A stretch of DNA of 64,000 nucleotides from Acinetobacter pittii (GTDB lineage Bacteria > Pseudomonadota > Gammaproteobacteria > Pseudomonadales > Moraxellaceae). Each line of letters opens with the position of its first letter. Position 1 is the stretch's first letter. The notes beneath the pieces were generated by a model. The model worked only from the letters and a program-made list of their open reading frames with translations, made no database searches and had not been told where the DNA came from. Positions 53,231 through 62,064 of the stretch are shown here, one piece after another. The translations under genes were made by a program, and so were the position numbers. The stretch is from assembly GCF_034067285.1 (NCBI RefSeq), contig NZ_CP139286.1:186001-250000 (forward strand). The letters run 5' to 3'.

Positions 53231-54123
53231 ATTGGCGAGCTTATTTTTGGCGCTTTGTTCATTAAAAAAATGCCTGCAATAATAAAAATCGCGCCATATA
53301 AAAACGATAAAGTCGGCTGTTCATGAATGAAAACCCATGCCATAAGCGCTGCGAAAATAGGTTCAGAAAGCTCGGTCACCTGTACTTTTGCGGCACTCAT
53401 ATAAGACAACGCTTTAGTGGTACAGAAAAAGCCGAGGATGGTCGGCAGCACAGCTAAACCAATCAAGCCTAAAACAATGTCACTATTAAAATTAATGCTG
53501 TGAAAATTTATTAAAAACGGAACAGCAAGATAAACACTGCCAAACAGCAATAAATACTTGGTTAGAAACAGCCCGCCGTTTAATTTGAACTTTTTCACTA
53601 AAACCGAAAATAGGCCATAGCCTGTGCCGGCAATAGAAGCATTGATCAGCATTAAAAGGCTATTTTCACCTTTCCATGAAATAATACTAATACCCGCGAC
53701 AGCCAATAATGTTCCAATAAGAGAATGAATGTAGATACTTTCTTTTAAAATAAACCGACCAAAAAATAGGGCAGAGATGGCAGCCGAAGCCATGAGTACC
53801 ACTACAACATTAGCTGCTGCACCGTGGTTGTAGGCAATGGTTTCGAAAAAGAATAGCGAGAAAATTCCTAAAAAAGCACATATGGCAATTTGAGTAAAAA
53901 CGCTGAGTTTACTTGGCGTGCTGCTAATGTATGCAATCTGTTGGCTAACAGGAACTTTAAATAAAAACACACTTAAAAAGAAAAAGGCGATGATGGTTTT
54001 TAAAAAGGCAATACCTTGTGGGCTTAAACCGCTGTGCATGAGTAATTTACTAATTACACCAATAGAGGCATTAAGTGCAGCCGCACAAAGTGCAAATAGG
54101 GTTCCAATAATTAAATTATTCAC
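53224..54123 (-). CDS. EamA/DMT family transporter
   Basis: Drug/metabolite transporter of 299 residues with ten hydrophobic segments in two EamA repeats (about 5-140 and 150-290), e.g. GISIISWKGENSLLML at the end of the first and VTELSEPIFAALMAWVFIHEQP in the second. Such proteins export amino acids, nucleosides or drugs; the substrate cannot be told. It is convergent with the LysR gene, overlapping by seven bases. Confidence 0.87.
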   Translation of the reverse strand: MNNLIIGTLFALCAAALNASIGVISKLLMHSGLSPQGIAFLKTIIAFFFLSVFLFKVPVSQQIAYISSTPSKLSVFTQIAICAFLGIFSLFFFETIAYNHGAAANVVVVLMASAAISALFFGRFILKESIYIHSLIGTLLAVAGISIISWKGENSLLMLINASIAGTGYGLFSVLVKKFKLNGGLFLTKYLLLFGSVYLAVPFLINFHSINFNSDIVLGLIGLAVLPTILGFFCTTKALSYMSAAKVQVTELSEPIFAALMAWVFIHEQPTLSFLYGAIFIIAGIFLMNKAPKISSPIH

Positions 54124-54352
54124 TCTTATAATTCTTCCTAAGTTTTACGCATGCAGTCTACAATATTTTTTGGATGAATATTCAGCTAAAATAACCGGTT
54201 AATACTTCATATTTATAAAGATTTATTCTGAATTAGTTTCATAAATTTTATTAAAAACTAAAAGTATTCTAATAGACTTTTGTTTCAGAGAATTGTGATT
54301 TATAGAGCTTACTCATATTATATAATTAGTTAATTATTAAAGAATTTTAAAA

Positions 54353-55096
54353 ATGATTAAATCGATTATTTCAGGTTGCGCGGTTCTCACACTTTCGGCG
54401 TTGGCGGTGACTCATGCAGAGTTTTCTTATGAACAAGAACTACAACAAAGCTGTAATAAAGTGAAGCAATACGCGAGCTTAGGTAAGAAAAACTACGACC
54501 AAAAACAATATAAAAAAGCGCTCGAAAATTTCCAAAACCAAGCCTCTTGGACTGCATTTTGTAAAGCTAATGCAGATGAAACTACAGTTAAATTTACCGA
54601 CCGTGATATTGAAGTTGCCAACAATAACGTGGGCTTAGCCTATGCCAAATTGGGTCAGCCACTTTGGGCAAGAGCATGGTTCATGCTTGATGAAAAATCA
54701 AAGTCGAGTCAGTTTAATCTTAAGCAATTACCAACACCTAAAGCCTCAAATGACTTGTCTGGTGAATATGTGCGTTACTCGGGTTTTGGCGAATGGGATC
54801 ACATCACGGTAAGCCGTAAGCAGGGCCAATATGCAATCAGTTATGCCGGTTTATATATGGGACTTAGAAGCTTGATCTACGGCCCAAATATGGGTGAGTT
54901 TGACACCAAAATGCCGATTAATAAAAAGCAAACGGTTTATAAAAATGAAGACTGCCGTATTCAGCTCGATTTTAAATCTAATGCGAAATTAGGAAATTAT
55001 ATTCAGGTCAAACAAAACGAGGGTAACTCGGGTTGTGGCTTTGGACATAACGTATATGCAGATGGCACGTATTTAAAAGTTGAGTCTGGGAAATAA
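54353..55096 (+). CDS. Hypothetical exported protein with a TPR-like region
   Basis: Not recognised. The 247 residues start with a signal peptide (about 22 residues ending THA), then a helical part with a TPR-like pattern (YASLGKKNYDQKQYKKALENF and NNNVGLAYAKLGQPLWARAW), and a C-terminal beta-rich part (about 135-247) with two Cys residues (NEDCRIQLDF and NSGCGFGHNV) that could form a disulfide. It is periplasmic by prediction and is followed 24 bases later by another exported protein, suggesting an operon. Confidence 0.7.
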   Translation: MIKSIISGCAVLTLSALAVTHAEFSYEQELQQSCNKVKQYASLGKKNYDQKQYKKALENFQNQASWTAFCKANADETTVKFTDRDIEVANNNVGLAYAKLGQPLWARAWFMLDEKSKSSQFNLKQLPTPKASNDLSGEYVRYSGFGEWDHITVSRKQGQYAISYAGLYMGLRSLIYGPNMGEFDTKMPINKKQTVYKNEDCRIQLDFKSNAKLGNYIQVKQNEGNSGCGFGHNVYADGTYLKVESGK

Positions 55097-55120
55097 GATT
55101 AAACATATAGGAACACAATA

Positions 55121-55513
55121 ATGAAAAATATATTTGCACCTCTACTGCTTGTTTCTACCGTTATTTTTTCTGCTCAGGTTTATGCAGAACCAACCAGCAT
55201 ATGCAAAGAGGTGAAATTCCAAAAATCCGATGAAGTATGGAGTGGACACTATTATTTAAATGGCGTGATGGAAGTGGGTTCGGAGCTTTTACTTCAACCA
55301 GACGGTAAGTTTCAATGGATGTTGGCTGTGGGTGCTTTAGACCAATATGCTGAAGGCACATGGTGGAAAAACGGAGACTGTATTGGTTTAAAACCAGAGG
55401 CTAAATTTAAAAAGGATTTAAGTATTTTCCCTGAAAGGCTGAATATTTCTGACAAATCTTTAGACGCGATCTGGGAAGGCGGACGCCAGCAAGGCACGTA
55501 TAGCAAAAATTAA
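55121..55513 (+). CDS. Hypothetical small exported protein
   Basis: Not recognised. The 130 residues include a signal peptide (about 22 residues ending QVYA) and a mature beta-rich domain with two Cys residues (SICKEV and NGDCIGL) and several Gly-Trp turns (DEVWSGHYYLNG, GTWWKNGDC, AIWEGGRQQG). It looks like a small beta barrel or lipocalin-like fold. Cotranscribed with the exported protein upstream; a strong terminator follows at 55517-55546. Confidence 0.68.
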   Translation: MKNIFAPLLLVSTVIFSAQVYAEPTSICKEVKFQKSDEVWSGHYYLNGVMEVGSELLLQPDGKFQWMLAVGALDQYAEGTWWKNGDCIGLKPEAKFKKDLSIFPERLNISDKSLDAIWEGGRQQGTYSKN

Positions 55514-55516
55514 ATT

Positions 55517-55546
55517 AAAAAGTCCGACACTGAGTCGGACTTTTTT
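55517..55546. terminator. Bidirectional terminator
   Basis: The stem AAAAGTCCGAC/GTCGGACTTTT is flanked by A and T runs between convergent genes. Confidence 0.87.
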
Positions 55547-55558
55547 ATAGCCTCGTTT

Positions 55559-56560
55559 TTAATGATTGACCGCTGCGAGTTGCTGAGCGTTATAGCGTGC
55601 GCCCATGTTTGGATATCTCGCAATAATCGCGTCGATTTCTGCCAAATCTGCTGCCGTTAAATGAAGGTCTACAGCACCCGCATTTTCCACAAGTCGCTCG
55701 ATTTTACGCGTACCCGGAATTGGAATAATGTCTTCACCTTGCGCCAAAATCCAAGCCAAAGCCAGTTGAGCCGCTGTTGCGTTTTTGCTTTGAGCAAACT
55801 CGCTAAATGCTTGCGCCAAGCTTTGGTTATTTTTCCAGTTATCACCTTGATAGCGTGGTAACTGGCGACGGAAATCGTTTTCGTCTAGGCTGCCCACATC
55901 AAGCGTATTGGTGATTAAACCACGCGATAGCGGTGAATACGGCACAAGGCTAATGCCTAACTCGCGTATGGTTTGCAAATGCGTTTGCTCAAACTCACGG
56001 GTAAGCAACGAATATTCATGTTGAACCGCTGCAATCGGGTGAATCGCATGCGCCTTACGAATAGTTTCTGCCGAAGCTTCACTAAGTCCTAAATAACGCA
56101 CTTTACCTTGTTTCACCAAGTCAGCCATTGCGCCAATCGTGTCTTCAACTGGAATGTTTGGATCTATGCGGTGTGCATAATACAAATCAATCACGTCTGT
56201 ATTTAAGCGTTTTAAACTGTTTTCGACCGCAACTTTAATCCACTCTGGAGAACCGTCGATATAAGACTCTAAAGAGTTTTGTGGGTTAAGGTTGTCTTCT
56301 TTATAGCGAAAGCCAAATTTGGTCGCCAAGAACACTTTGTCACGATGTTTTTCTAAAACTTTTGAGAGCAAAACTTCGTTTGCGCCGTTGCCGTACATGT
56401 CGGCAGTGTCCCAAAAGTTAATGCCGAGGTCTAATGCCTTTTCTAGAGTGGCAATGCTTTGTGTGTCATCTGAGGCACCATAGGCAAAGCTCATTCCCAT
56501 GCAACCTAAACCAAGTGCTGATACTTTTTCGCCTGTTTGTCCTAAAGTTCTATATTTCAT
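55559..56560 (-). CDS. Aldo/keto reductase
   Basis: NADPH-dependent reductase of 333 residues with the AKR TIM barrel. The catalytic tetrad is visible: Asp and Tyr in [14 protein letters not shown], Lys in VFLATKFGF and His in [21 protein letters not shown] and [12 protein letters not shown] are the cofactor-binding segments. It resembles the YajO/Tas-like group. It is downstream of an AraC regulator on the same strand (111-base gap), its probable controller; the substrate is likely an aldehyde. Confidence 0.9.
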   Translation of the reverse strand: MKYRTLGQTGEKVSALGLGCMGMSFAYGASDDTQSIATLEKALDLGINFWDTADMYGNGANEVLLSKVLEKHRDKVFLATKFGFRYKEDNLNPQNSLESYIDGSPEWIKVAVENSLKRLNTDVIDLYYAHRIDPNIPVEDTIGAMADLVKQGKVRYLGLSEASAETIRKAHAIHPIAAVQHEYSLLTREFEQTHLQTIRELGISLVPYSPLSRGLITNTLDVGSLDENDFRRQLPRYQGDNWKNNQSLAQAFSEFAQSKNATAAQLALAWILAQGEDIIPIPGTRKIERLVENAGAVDLHLTAADLAEIDAIIARYPNMGARYNAQQLAAVNH

Positions 56561-56671
56561 TTTTCACACTCTTTTTGCAAAATCACTTGAGTAGAAAAAC
56601 TATAAAATGCTTTGGCTCAAACTGACGTATAACATTCAAACCAATAATTATAAAATTCAAACAATCTGTTT

Positions 56672-57574
56672 TTAGGCGATACAATCTTCGCGGAATTTTT
56701 TAGGCGAAAAACCCGTATTTTTCTTAAAGAAATTGGTGAAATATGCTGAATATTCAAAGCCTAAGCTATAGGCAATTTCGGAAATATTCCAACTGGTGTG
56801 TTGTAGCAGCGCTTTGGCTTCTTGCGTAATGCGCGAGCTAATATGCTCAGACGTGGTTTTGCCTGTGGCTTCTTTTACAGCTCGGTTTAAATGGTTCACA
56901 TGCACCGACAAGCCATAGGCATAGTCATTTGCAGTTTTGAGTTTAAGCTGAAAATGGGGTGAGTCGATCGGGAACTGGCGCTCTAATAATTCAAAGAATA
57001 AATGGCAAATCCGAACCGCAGCATTGCTATGTTTTTCAAACTGTTGAGTCGGTTGCATTTTCATGGCTTCATGCACAATCAGGTGCAAATAGTTTCTTAA
57101 AACGTTGTATTTATGAATGTAGTCTGAATTTATTTCATTCATCATTTTTTTGAAAATAAATGAAATTTCTTCAACTTGTTGATCGTTTAAAAAATACAGC
57201 GGGTCGCCGTCGACTTTAAATAGTGGAGAGTCTTTTAAAAAGCTTTGTCTTGATTCTTGGTTTACAAACTCTTCGGTAAATAGACAAAACCAGCCAGCCT
57301 GTTCGGGCGAATTAATTTCCCATGCATAGGGAACCATCGGGTTTGAAAACAGTAAAGCAGGGCGGTCTACTCGAATCCAGCGGTTGGCGTAGTGAAGGTC
57401 ACCTGTGCCTAAAACCAGTGAAATTTTATAATAATCGCGGCGGCTATAAGGCGTGAGAAACGAGCAGGCATCACGTTGGAACACGTTAAAATGTCCAAAC
57501 GAGGTCGATGGAACCGAGTAATCGCTATCTCTGGTTAAAGAAAAGCGGCGATAAAAATCATGTATGGTTTCCAT
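56672..57574 (-). CDS. AraC family transcriptional regulator
   Basis: Regulator of 300 residues with an N-terminal cupin-type ligand domain and a C-terminal double helix-turn-helix (about 195-295; YGLSVHVNHLNRAVKEATGK, WNISEIAYSLGFEYSAYFTN and FFKKNTGFSPKKFRE). I choose the ATG at 57574, with AGGC before it, over an earlier in-frame start at 57622. It probably activates the aldo/keto reductase gene downstream. Confidence 0.87.
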   Translation of the reverse strand: METIHDFYRRFSLTRDSDYSVPSTSFGHFNVFQRDACSFLTPYSRRDYYKISLVLGTGDLHYANRWIRVDRPALLFSNPMVPYAWEINSPEQAGWFCLFTEEFVNQESRQSFLKDSPLFKVDGDPLYFLNDQQVEEISFIFKKMMNEINSDYIHKYNVLRNYLHLIVHEAMKMQPTQQFEKHSNAAVRICHLFFELLERQFPIDSPHFQLKLKTANDYAYGLSVHVNHLNRAVKEATGKTTSEHISSRITQEAKALLQHTSWNISEIAYSLGFEYSAYFTNFFKKNTGFSPKKFREDCIA

Positions 57575-57904
57575 GTCTTTGCCTGCATGCGTTATCAATT
57601 TATTTAAAGTTATAAAATTCAAACTTTATTTACTGTAGCTTTTATTTATAACGCGATCAATCGGTTCATTTAAGCGGTTTGAAAATGAATGATAAATTAA
57701 TAATGAAATGACCAGACAAACTAAACTTTAAGAAAATATATTGTTAAATCACTATGCCAATGAAAAATAAAAATAATCTTTATAAATGAATAGCCAATAT
57801 CACATTGACACTCAAAAACACGCGGATTATCCTTTGCCTGCTGGCCACATTGCCAGTCGATTTTGACAGATCGATATAACACACAAGACATCAAAAAGTT
57901 CTCT

Positions 57905-58018
57905 TTTTGGTGGCGAACTCGTTCGTCCCCCTTCGTAGCGGTAGGGCGAGGGAGGGACGCCTTGTGCGTGCTGATTCTTGTGTGTCAGTCTGTCAACCTT
58001 CTCTCGTTCTGCCACCAT
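57905..58018 (+). ncRNA. C4-type antisense RNA candidate
   Basis: The outer stem GGTGGC (57909-57914)/GCCACC (58011-58016) extends by GAAC/GTTC. The inner stem CGTCCC (57924-57929)/GGGACG (57954-57959) encloses a GC-rich hairpin. The loops CTTGTGTGT (57977-57985) and CTGTCAA (57990-57996) are complementary to the paired sequences TTGACAG and ACACACAAG, which occur on both sides: 57863-57869 with 57879-57887, and 58022-58028 with 58049-58057. The second target copy overlaps the ribosome binding site of the ORF at 58068. This is the a'/b' and a1b1/a2b2 layout of C4 antisense RNAs of phages P1 and P7. Confidence 0.65.
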
Positions 58019-58067
58019 CATTTGACAGTGATCGGGTAGAACTCCTTTACACACAAGGAGTCCGCAC

Positions 58068-58160
58068 ATGCGTACTATTTCATCTCTCTCATTGACACCC
58101 TTCGCCAAAGTCTTTACGTCTATATCGCACTGGTCTTTAAAACGGTTTAACCGACTCTAG
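58068..58160 (+). CDS. 30-residue ORF controlled by the C4-like RNA
   Basis: Short ORF (starting MRTISSLSLTPFAK, ending SLKRFNRL) with an AAGGAG ribosome site eight bases before its ATG. The ribosome site overlaps one of the two target sequences of the C4-like RNA. In P1 the corresponding position is held by the small icd gene that precedes the antirepressor gene. The peptide is basic and Ser-rich. The 175-base spacer that follows contains inverted repeats but no further gene before the TetR gene. Confidence 0.5.
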   Translation: MRTISSLSLTPFAKVFTSISHWSLKRFNRL

Positions 58161-58335
58161 GTTTTAAGCCATAGGTCATTATGCCTAAAAAATCATAGCA
58201 ACAATAAAACCTGAGATAGGCGAGCACACCTTTTTTGTGTAACTTATCCATGCCTGTTTTTAGCGCTCAATTTAAGAGTGACGGCATGTCTATCTCATTT
58301 ACATACAACAAAAAAATATTTTAAACGGTATAAAA

Positions 58336-58884
58336 ATGCCAAATTTAGAAGCATCATTTAGAGCATTACGCGTGCTCCACGCGGCAAAAGATTTATTTAA
58401 TCAACATGGGTTTTACATCGGGGTCGATCGAATCGTTGAGGAAGCCAAAATTCCTAAAGCCACTTTTTATAACTACTTTCACTCCAAAGAAAGGCTTATT
58501 CAGATGAGCTTAACTTTTCAAACAGATGCATTAAAACATGAGGTGTTTTCTATCATTCATTCGTACCGTGAACTTATGGCCTTCGATAAACTTAAGAAAA
58601 TCTACTTTTTACATGCAAACTTAGAGGGATTTTATCGGTTGCCATTTAAAGCAATTTTTGAAATTGAAAAGCTTTATCCAACGGCCTATAAAATCGTGAC
58701 TGACTACCGAAACTGGTTTATTAAAGAAATTCATAAACTACTTTTAACTGTAAAGCCTGCCTCTACAGTTGAAGATGCGCACATGTTTTTATTTGTGATT
58801 GATGGCGCGATGGTTCAGCTTTTAGGGGCCAATAACACCGATGAAAGGGATGCATTACTTGAATACTTTTTAAGTCGGGTTTGA
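58336..58884 (+). CDS. TetR family transcriptional regulator
   Basis: A 182-residue TetR protein with the N-terminal helix-turn-helix (about 8-54; AAKDLFNQHGFYIGVDRIVE and AKIPKATFYNYFHSKERLIQ) and an uncharacterised ligand domain. It lacks a clear ribosome site. It sits downstream of the C4-like locus in the place an antirepressor or later gene would occupy, and a terminator (58891-58915) follows. No obvious target gene is beside it. Confidence 0.83.
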   Translation: MPNLEASFRALRVLHAAKDLFNQHGFYIGVDRIVEEAKIPKATFYNYFHSKERLIQMSLTFQTDALKHEVFSIIHSYRELMAFDKLKKIYFLHANLEGFYRLPFKAIFEIEKLYPTAYKIVTDYRNWFIKEIHKLLLTVKPASTVEDAHMFLFVIDGAMVQLLGANNTDERDALLEYFLSRV

Positions 58885-58890
58885 TGGGGA

Positions 58891-58915
58891 AAGGCCCGAC
58901 GGGAGTTGGGCTTTT
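58891..58915 (+). terminator. Terminator of the TetR gene
   Basis: The arms AAGGCCCGAC and GTTGGGCTTTT pair around GGGA, with one wobble and a mismatch. Confidence 0.65.
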
Positions 58916-59029
58916 GGAGAAAAGAAATTTTCTATATTAAAGATTGCGATACTCGTTTTTGCTAATGAATTGAATAAATGGTAAAACACAAAGAATGTTA
59001 ATCCCTATTTTTCAATAAAATTATTAAAG

Positions 59030-59950
59030 ATGAACACAAAAACTCCTTGTATTAGATCAAATAAATTAAGTGAACTAAATAATTGTAATGTATGGCTAAA
59101 AATGGAATCTTCACAACCAACGGGTTCCTTTAAGCAAAGAAGTATCGGTAATGCATGTGTGCAATATGCAAAAAAAGGTGCAAAAAAATTTATTAGTTCC
59201 TCTGGCGGGAATGCTGGGATTTCAGTTGCTTACATGGGAAATAAATTAAGTATCCCTGTAACAGTTTTTGTTCCTGAGACAACTTCAACACAAGCCATAA
59301 ATCTTATGCAGCAAGAAAATGCAGAGGTTATTGTTCATGGGAAATCTTGGGTCGAAGCTAATGATTTAGCTCTAACTTATGTAAATTCAGAAGCTGTATA
59401 CATTCATCCTTTTGATGACCAATATTTATGGGATGGAGTTGCTCATATTATTGAGGAAGTAATTTCAGATGGGGTGAGACCAGATGCTGTCATTTTATCT
59501 GTTGGTGGTGGAAGTTTACTCTCAGGAATTAGCCAAGGTTTAATTGAGAAATCACTTAACATTCCTATCTATGCCGTAGAATCAGAGGGAACAGCTTCTC
59601 TAAATGCTTCTATAAGAACTGGTCAACATGCGAAATTAGAGGAAGTAACTGGAATAGCAACTACACTCGCTGCTAAACAAGTATGTGAAAATGCTTTTAA
59701 AGTTTCTCAGACTGAACACATTATTAGTTTGACTGTTTCTGATGAAGAAGCTCTAGCGGCTTGTTTTAATTTTCTAGATGATCACAGAACCTTGGTTGAG
59801 CCAGCTTGTGGTGCGACTTTATCAACCTTATACACTAAAAAATTATCCTTTTCTCGAACTGATAATATTTTAGTTATTGTATGTGGTGGGGCAACGGTGA
59901 CGTTGGATCAGTTAATAAAATATTCAAATGATTTAGCATTAGAAATATGA
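59030..59950 (+). CDS. PLP-dependent L-serine/L-threonine dehydratase-like enzyme
   Basis: Fold-type II PLP enzyme of 306 residues, resembling single-domain serine dehydratases. Motifs are WLKMESSQPTGSFKQRS with the PLP lysine, FISSSGGNAGISVAYMG for substrate binding, AVILSVGGGSLLSGISQG for phosphate binding, and IVCGGATVTLDQL at the end. It lacks the ACT regulatory domain of IlvA. The reaction is probably deamination of serine or threonine to the 2-oxoacid. It lies alone in an AT-rich accessory stretch. Confidence 0.82.
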   Translation: MNTKTPCIRSNKLSELNNCNVWLKMESSQPTGSFKQRSIGNACVQYAKKGAKKFISSSGGNAGISVAYMGNKLSIPVTVFVPETTSTQAINLMQQENAEVIVHGKSWVEANDLALTYVNSEAVYIHPFDDQYLWDGVAHIIEEVISDGVRPDAVILSVGGGSLLSGISQGLIEKSLNIPIYAVESEGTASLNASIRTGQHAKLEEVTGIATTLAAKQVCENAFKVSQTEHIISLTVSDEEALAACFNFLDDHRTLVEPACGATLSTLYTKKLSFSRTDNILVIVCGGATVTLDQLIKYSNDLALEI

Positions 59951-60017
59951 AGTTCCCAATATATTAGAGTAGATGCAAAAACTTTTTACTCTTATTCGCT
60001 AATAAGGAAAGTTTCTA

Positions 60018-60374
60018 ATGAAGCATGAATTAATATTTATTTTCTCCATTATTTTTATACTTACAGGTTGTGGGAAGAAATATAAAATTACTCCTGAGGA
60101 TTTGCCTGTTGCTCATATTAATCAAGAATACCAACAAGTTATTAAGATTTCTGGTGGAAAAGTTGTCGATCAATATGCTGAATTAGAAACAAATATTCCC
60201 GAAGACCTAGGCATAACAGTTAAACCTATTGATGACTTGGATGGCTATAACGTCATACAAATAAAAGGTACTCCAAAATACAAAGGACAATACACCATCC
60301 ATATAAGAACTGATTTCTTTGGGGGAGGTGATGCTGAAATTGACAAGACATATAGCTTTATTGTCCAAGAATAA
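60018..60374 (+). CDS. Putative lipoprotein
   Basis: Not recognised. The 118 residues have a lipoprotein signal with the lipobox ILTGC (Cys at residue 18), then a mature domain of about 100 residues rich in beta strands. It ends GTPKYKGQYTIHIRTDFFGG, which recalls bacterial Ig-like or putative-Ig folds in which the motif G-x-P-x-x-x-G-x-Y recurs. Followed 44 bases later by a second lipoprotein gene. Confidence 0.68.
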   Translation: MKHELIFIFSIIFILTGCGKKYKITPEDLPVAHINQEYQQVIKISGGKVVDQYAELETNIPEDLGITVKPIDDLDGYNVIQIKGTPKYKGQYTIHIRTDFFGGGDAEIDKTYSFIVQE

Positions 60375-60418
60375 AAATTATCGCAGAGTCGGGAAATAGC
60401 AAAGTAGAGAATTTAGTA

Positions 60419-61300
60419 ATGACGGTAAAATTTAGACAATATTTCCTAATCTTTATTTTCGGATTATTACTTTCCGCTTGTCAGCCAACATCAGAACATA
60501 ATCAGAATTTGACTATTAATCAGCAAGCCTACACTTTGCATATGGGTGAACAAGGTATTCAAGATTTTTCAAAGTATAGTGATGACAACGTCGATAATCA
60601 TCCAGCTGGCGTTAGCTTTAGAGAACTTCAACTTTCCCCTCCTAACTTAGGAAAAATAACTATAGAGAATGGTTCTAACACTTTATCGATTGAGCATGTT
60701 TTCTCTGTTTTAGGAACTCAATATGATAAAAATGAAGGGATCCAAGTTTTAGATATTGATGCTGGCCTCACAAAGGAAGAATTTGCTACCTCAGAGCAGG
60801 TTTATCAAAGCTATGTAGCTTTAATGAAACGTATTAATCAGGCTGGTTGGAAAAACTATTTCTTTACAGATGCTCCGCGTATCGCTAAAGAAGATAATAT
60901 TAAGCATCTATCGAAAAGTCGTGATGTCATTGACCCGAGTTATATTTTTAGCTTTGAGGAGTGGAAAAATATAATAAACAACAGCCCGACAAAATCATTG
61001 GGTTATAGGTTGTATGCTAATGGGGTTATTTTAGATATCAGTTTAAAAAGAACAGCTAAGAATGAGCGGAATGAAGAACAATATATGCTTAGATTTAGCT
61101 TTCAGAGTGTTCGATACAATGAAAGAGACTCAATTTCTGACTCTGATAAAATGACATCTATTGAGTTTGAGCAAGCGTTTAAAAAGAGATTAATTGAAAA
61201 TAAAAAATATCGGGAAAAGGAAGAGAGAAAAGCTAAGGCTGAAGGTTATCATATCGATGAAGAATATACAGATCCTGATGTTTGGCCTTATGTTAAGTAA
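60419..61300 (+). CDS. Putative lipoprotein
   Basis: Not recognised. The 293 residues start with a lipoprotein signal (lipobox LLSAC, Cys near residue 21), followed by an acidic, mostly soluble mature protein with a Lys/Glu-rich helical C-terminus (about 255-293). YMLRFSFQSVRYNERDSIS and the preceding segment are beta-rich. Together with the lipoprotein gene upstream it forms a likely two-gene envelope operon of accessory character. Confidence 0.68.
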   Translation: MTVKFRQYFLIFIFGLLLSACQPTSEHNQNLTINQQAYTLHMGEQGIQDFSKYSDDNVDNHPAGVSFRELQLSPPNLGKITIENGSNTLSIEHVFSVLGTQYDKNEGIQVLDIDAGLTKEEFATSEQVYQSYVALMKRINQAGWKNYFFTDAPRIAKEDNIKHLSKSRDVIDPSYIFSFEEWKNIINNSPTKSLGYRLYANGVILDISLKRTAKNERNEEQYMLRFSFQSVRYNERDSISDSDKMTSIEFEQAFKKRLIENKKYREKEERKAKAEGYHIDEEYTDPDVWPYVK

Positions 61301-61367
61301 ATATTTTTAAAATAATAAAGAGGCTTAAGTTATTTAAATTTACGCCTTTTTTAAACCACTTATTTTT

Positions 61368-61586
61368 TTAACTTTCACTTAAAACCAACTTCTTAATCTT
61401 AACTGCTTTCTCGAAGTGATCTAGCTTATGCTCCATAATCCACCAATACGCTGCTTCCATGAGTAGCTCAGGGTTATCGTTCTTATTTTTAAAAAAAGCG
61501 TAAAAAGACAGACCCACACTGTCTCCCTTCTTTTTAATTTTTTCGTCGCATCCCTTAATAAAAATTTCTCTTAATTCATTTCTCAT
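61368..61586 (-). CDS. Small hypothetical cytosolic protein
   Basis: A 72-residue helical protein with ELREIFIKGCDEKIKKKGDS at the start and YWWIMEHKLDHFEKAVKIKK near the end, giving a mixed-charge surface. I believe it belongs to one of the small domains of unknown function seen in Acinetobacter and other proteobacteria, but cannot name it with certainty. It lies 27 bases after the HxlR gene on the same strand and may be cotranscribed. Confidence 0.6.
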   Translation of the reverse strand: MRNELREIFIKGCDEKIKKKGDSVGLSFYAFFKNKNDNPELLMEAAYWWIMEHKLDHFEKAVKIKKLVLSES

Positions 61587-61613
61587 ATTTAGTATCGCTT
61601 CAACTCTATAAAA

Positions 61614-61949
61614 CTAAGACGGCTTATTACGCTCGCCCCATTCGCACATCATATCTAATAAAGGAATTAAAGACTGTCCTCTTTCAGAAAGGCGATACTC
61701 AACTTTTGGCGGAATTTGAGGATATTCCTTACGAATAATCAGACCGTCTCTTTCCAATTCTTTAAGTGTATTGCTGAGTGTTCTAAACGAAATATTGCCA
61801 ATGCAGCGTTGCATCTCGTTAAAACGCATGACGGTTTTTCCATACAGCCAATACATAATAATCATTTTATATTTGCCATTAATTAAAGAAAGGGTGTACC
61901 CAAAACCCGTATCTTCTAATGGAGTATATGACGGAAGGCAGTCGTCCAT
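61614..61949 (-). CDS. HxlR family transcriptional regulator
   Basis: Winged-helix regulator of 111 residues. The MarR-like domain has the HxlR features FGYTLSLINGKYKMIIMYWL, IGNISFRTLSNTLKELERDG and YPQIPPKVEYRLSERGQSLI. A Cys near the N-terminus (MDDCLPS) matches the redox-active position in HxlR proteins that sense quinones or hypochlorite. It is divergent from a flavodoxin-fold reductase gene, and the spacer carries a TACTA/TAGTA inverted repeat. Confidence 0.87.
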   Translation of the reverse strand: MDDCLPSYTPLEDTGFGYTLSLINGKYKMIIMYWLYGKTVMRFNEMQRCIGNISFRTLSNTLKELERDGLIIRKEYPQIPPKVEYRLSERGQSLIPLLDMMCEWGERNKPS

Positions 61950-61960
61950 TTTTAAAATCC

Positions 61961-61982
61961 ATACTATCTTTTAGTATAGTAT
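61961..61982. promoter_or_regulatory. Candidate HxlR operator
   Basis: ATACTA-TCTTT-TAGTAT with a further AGTAT forms an inverted repeat, 12 bases before the HxlR start and about 83 bases before the divergent reductase start. HxlR-type proteins bind TACT-N-AGTA sites. Confidence 0.5.
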
Positions 61983-62064
61983 ATAACATAAATTACCGTA
62001 CTTATATTTAGGAAAGCACACTTCTATAATCGATTTATCTACTTTTCGATAGAGTGTTTTCATA

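Noticed and set aside
57907..58095. 62-codon plus-strand ORF in the C4-like segment
   Set aside because: It runs through stems and loops of the RNA and lacks a ribosome site; the ORF at 58068 in a different frame has one.
57827..58108. 93-codon minus-strand ORF across the C4-like locus
   Set aside because: The strand carrying the ribosome site and the antisense architecture is the plus strand; the minus frame has no start signal and overlaps the structured RNA.
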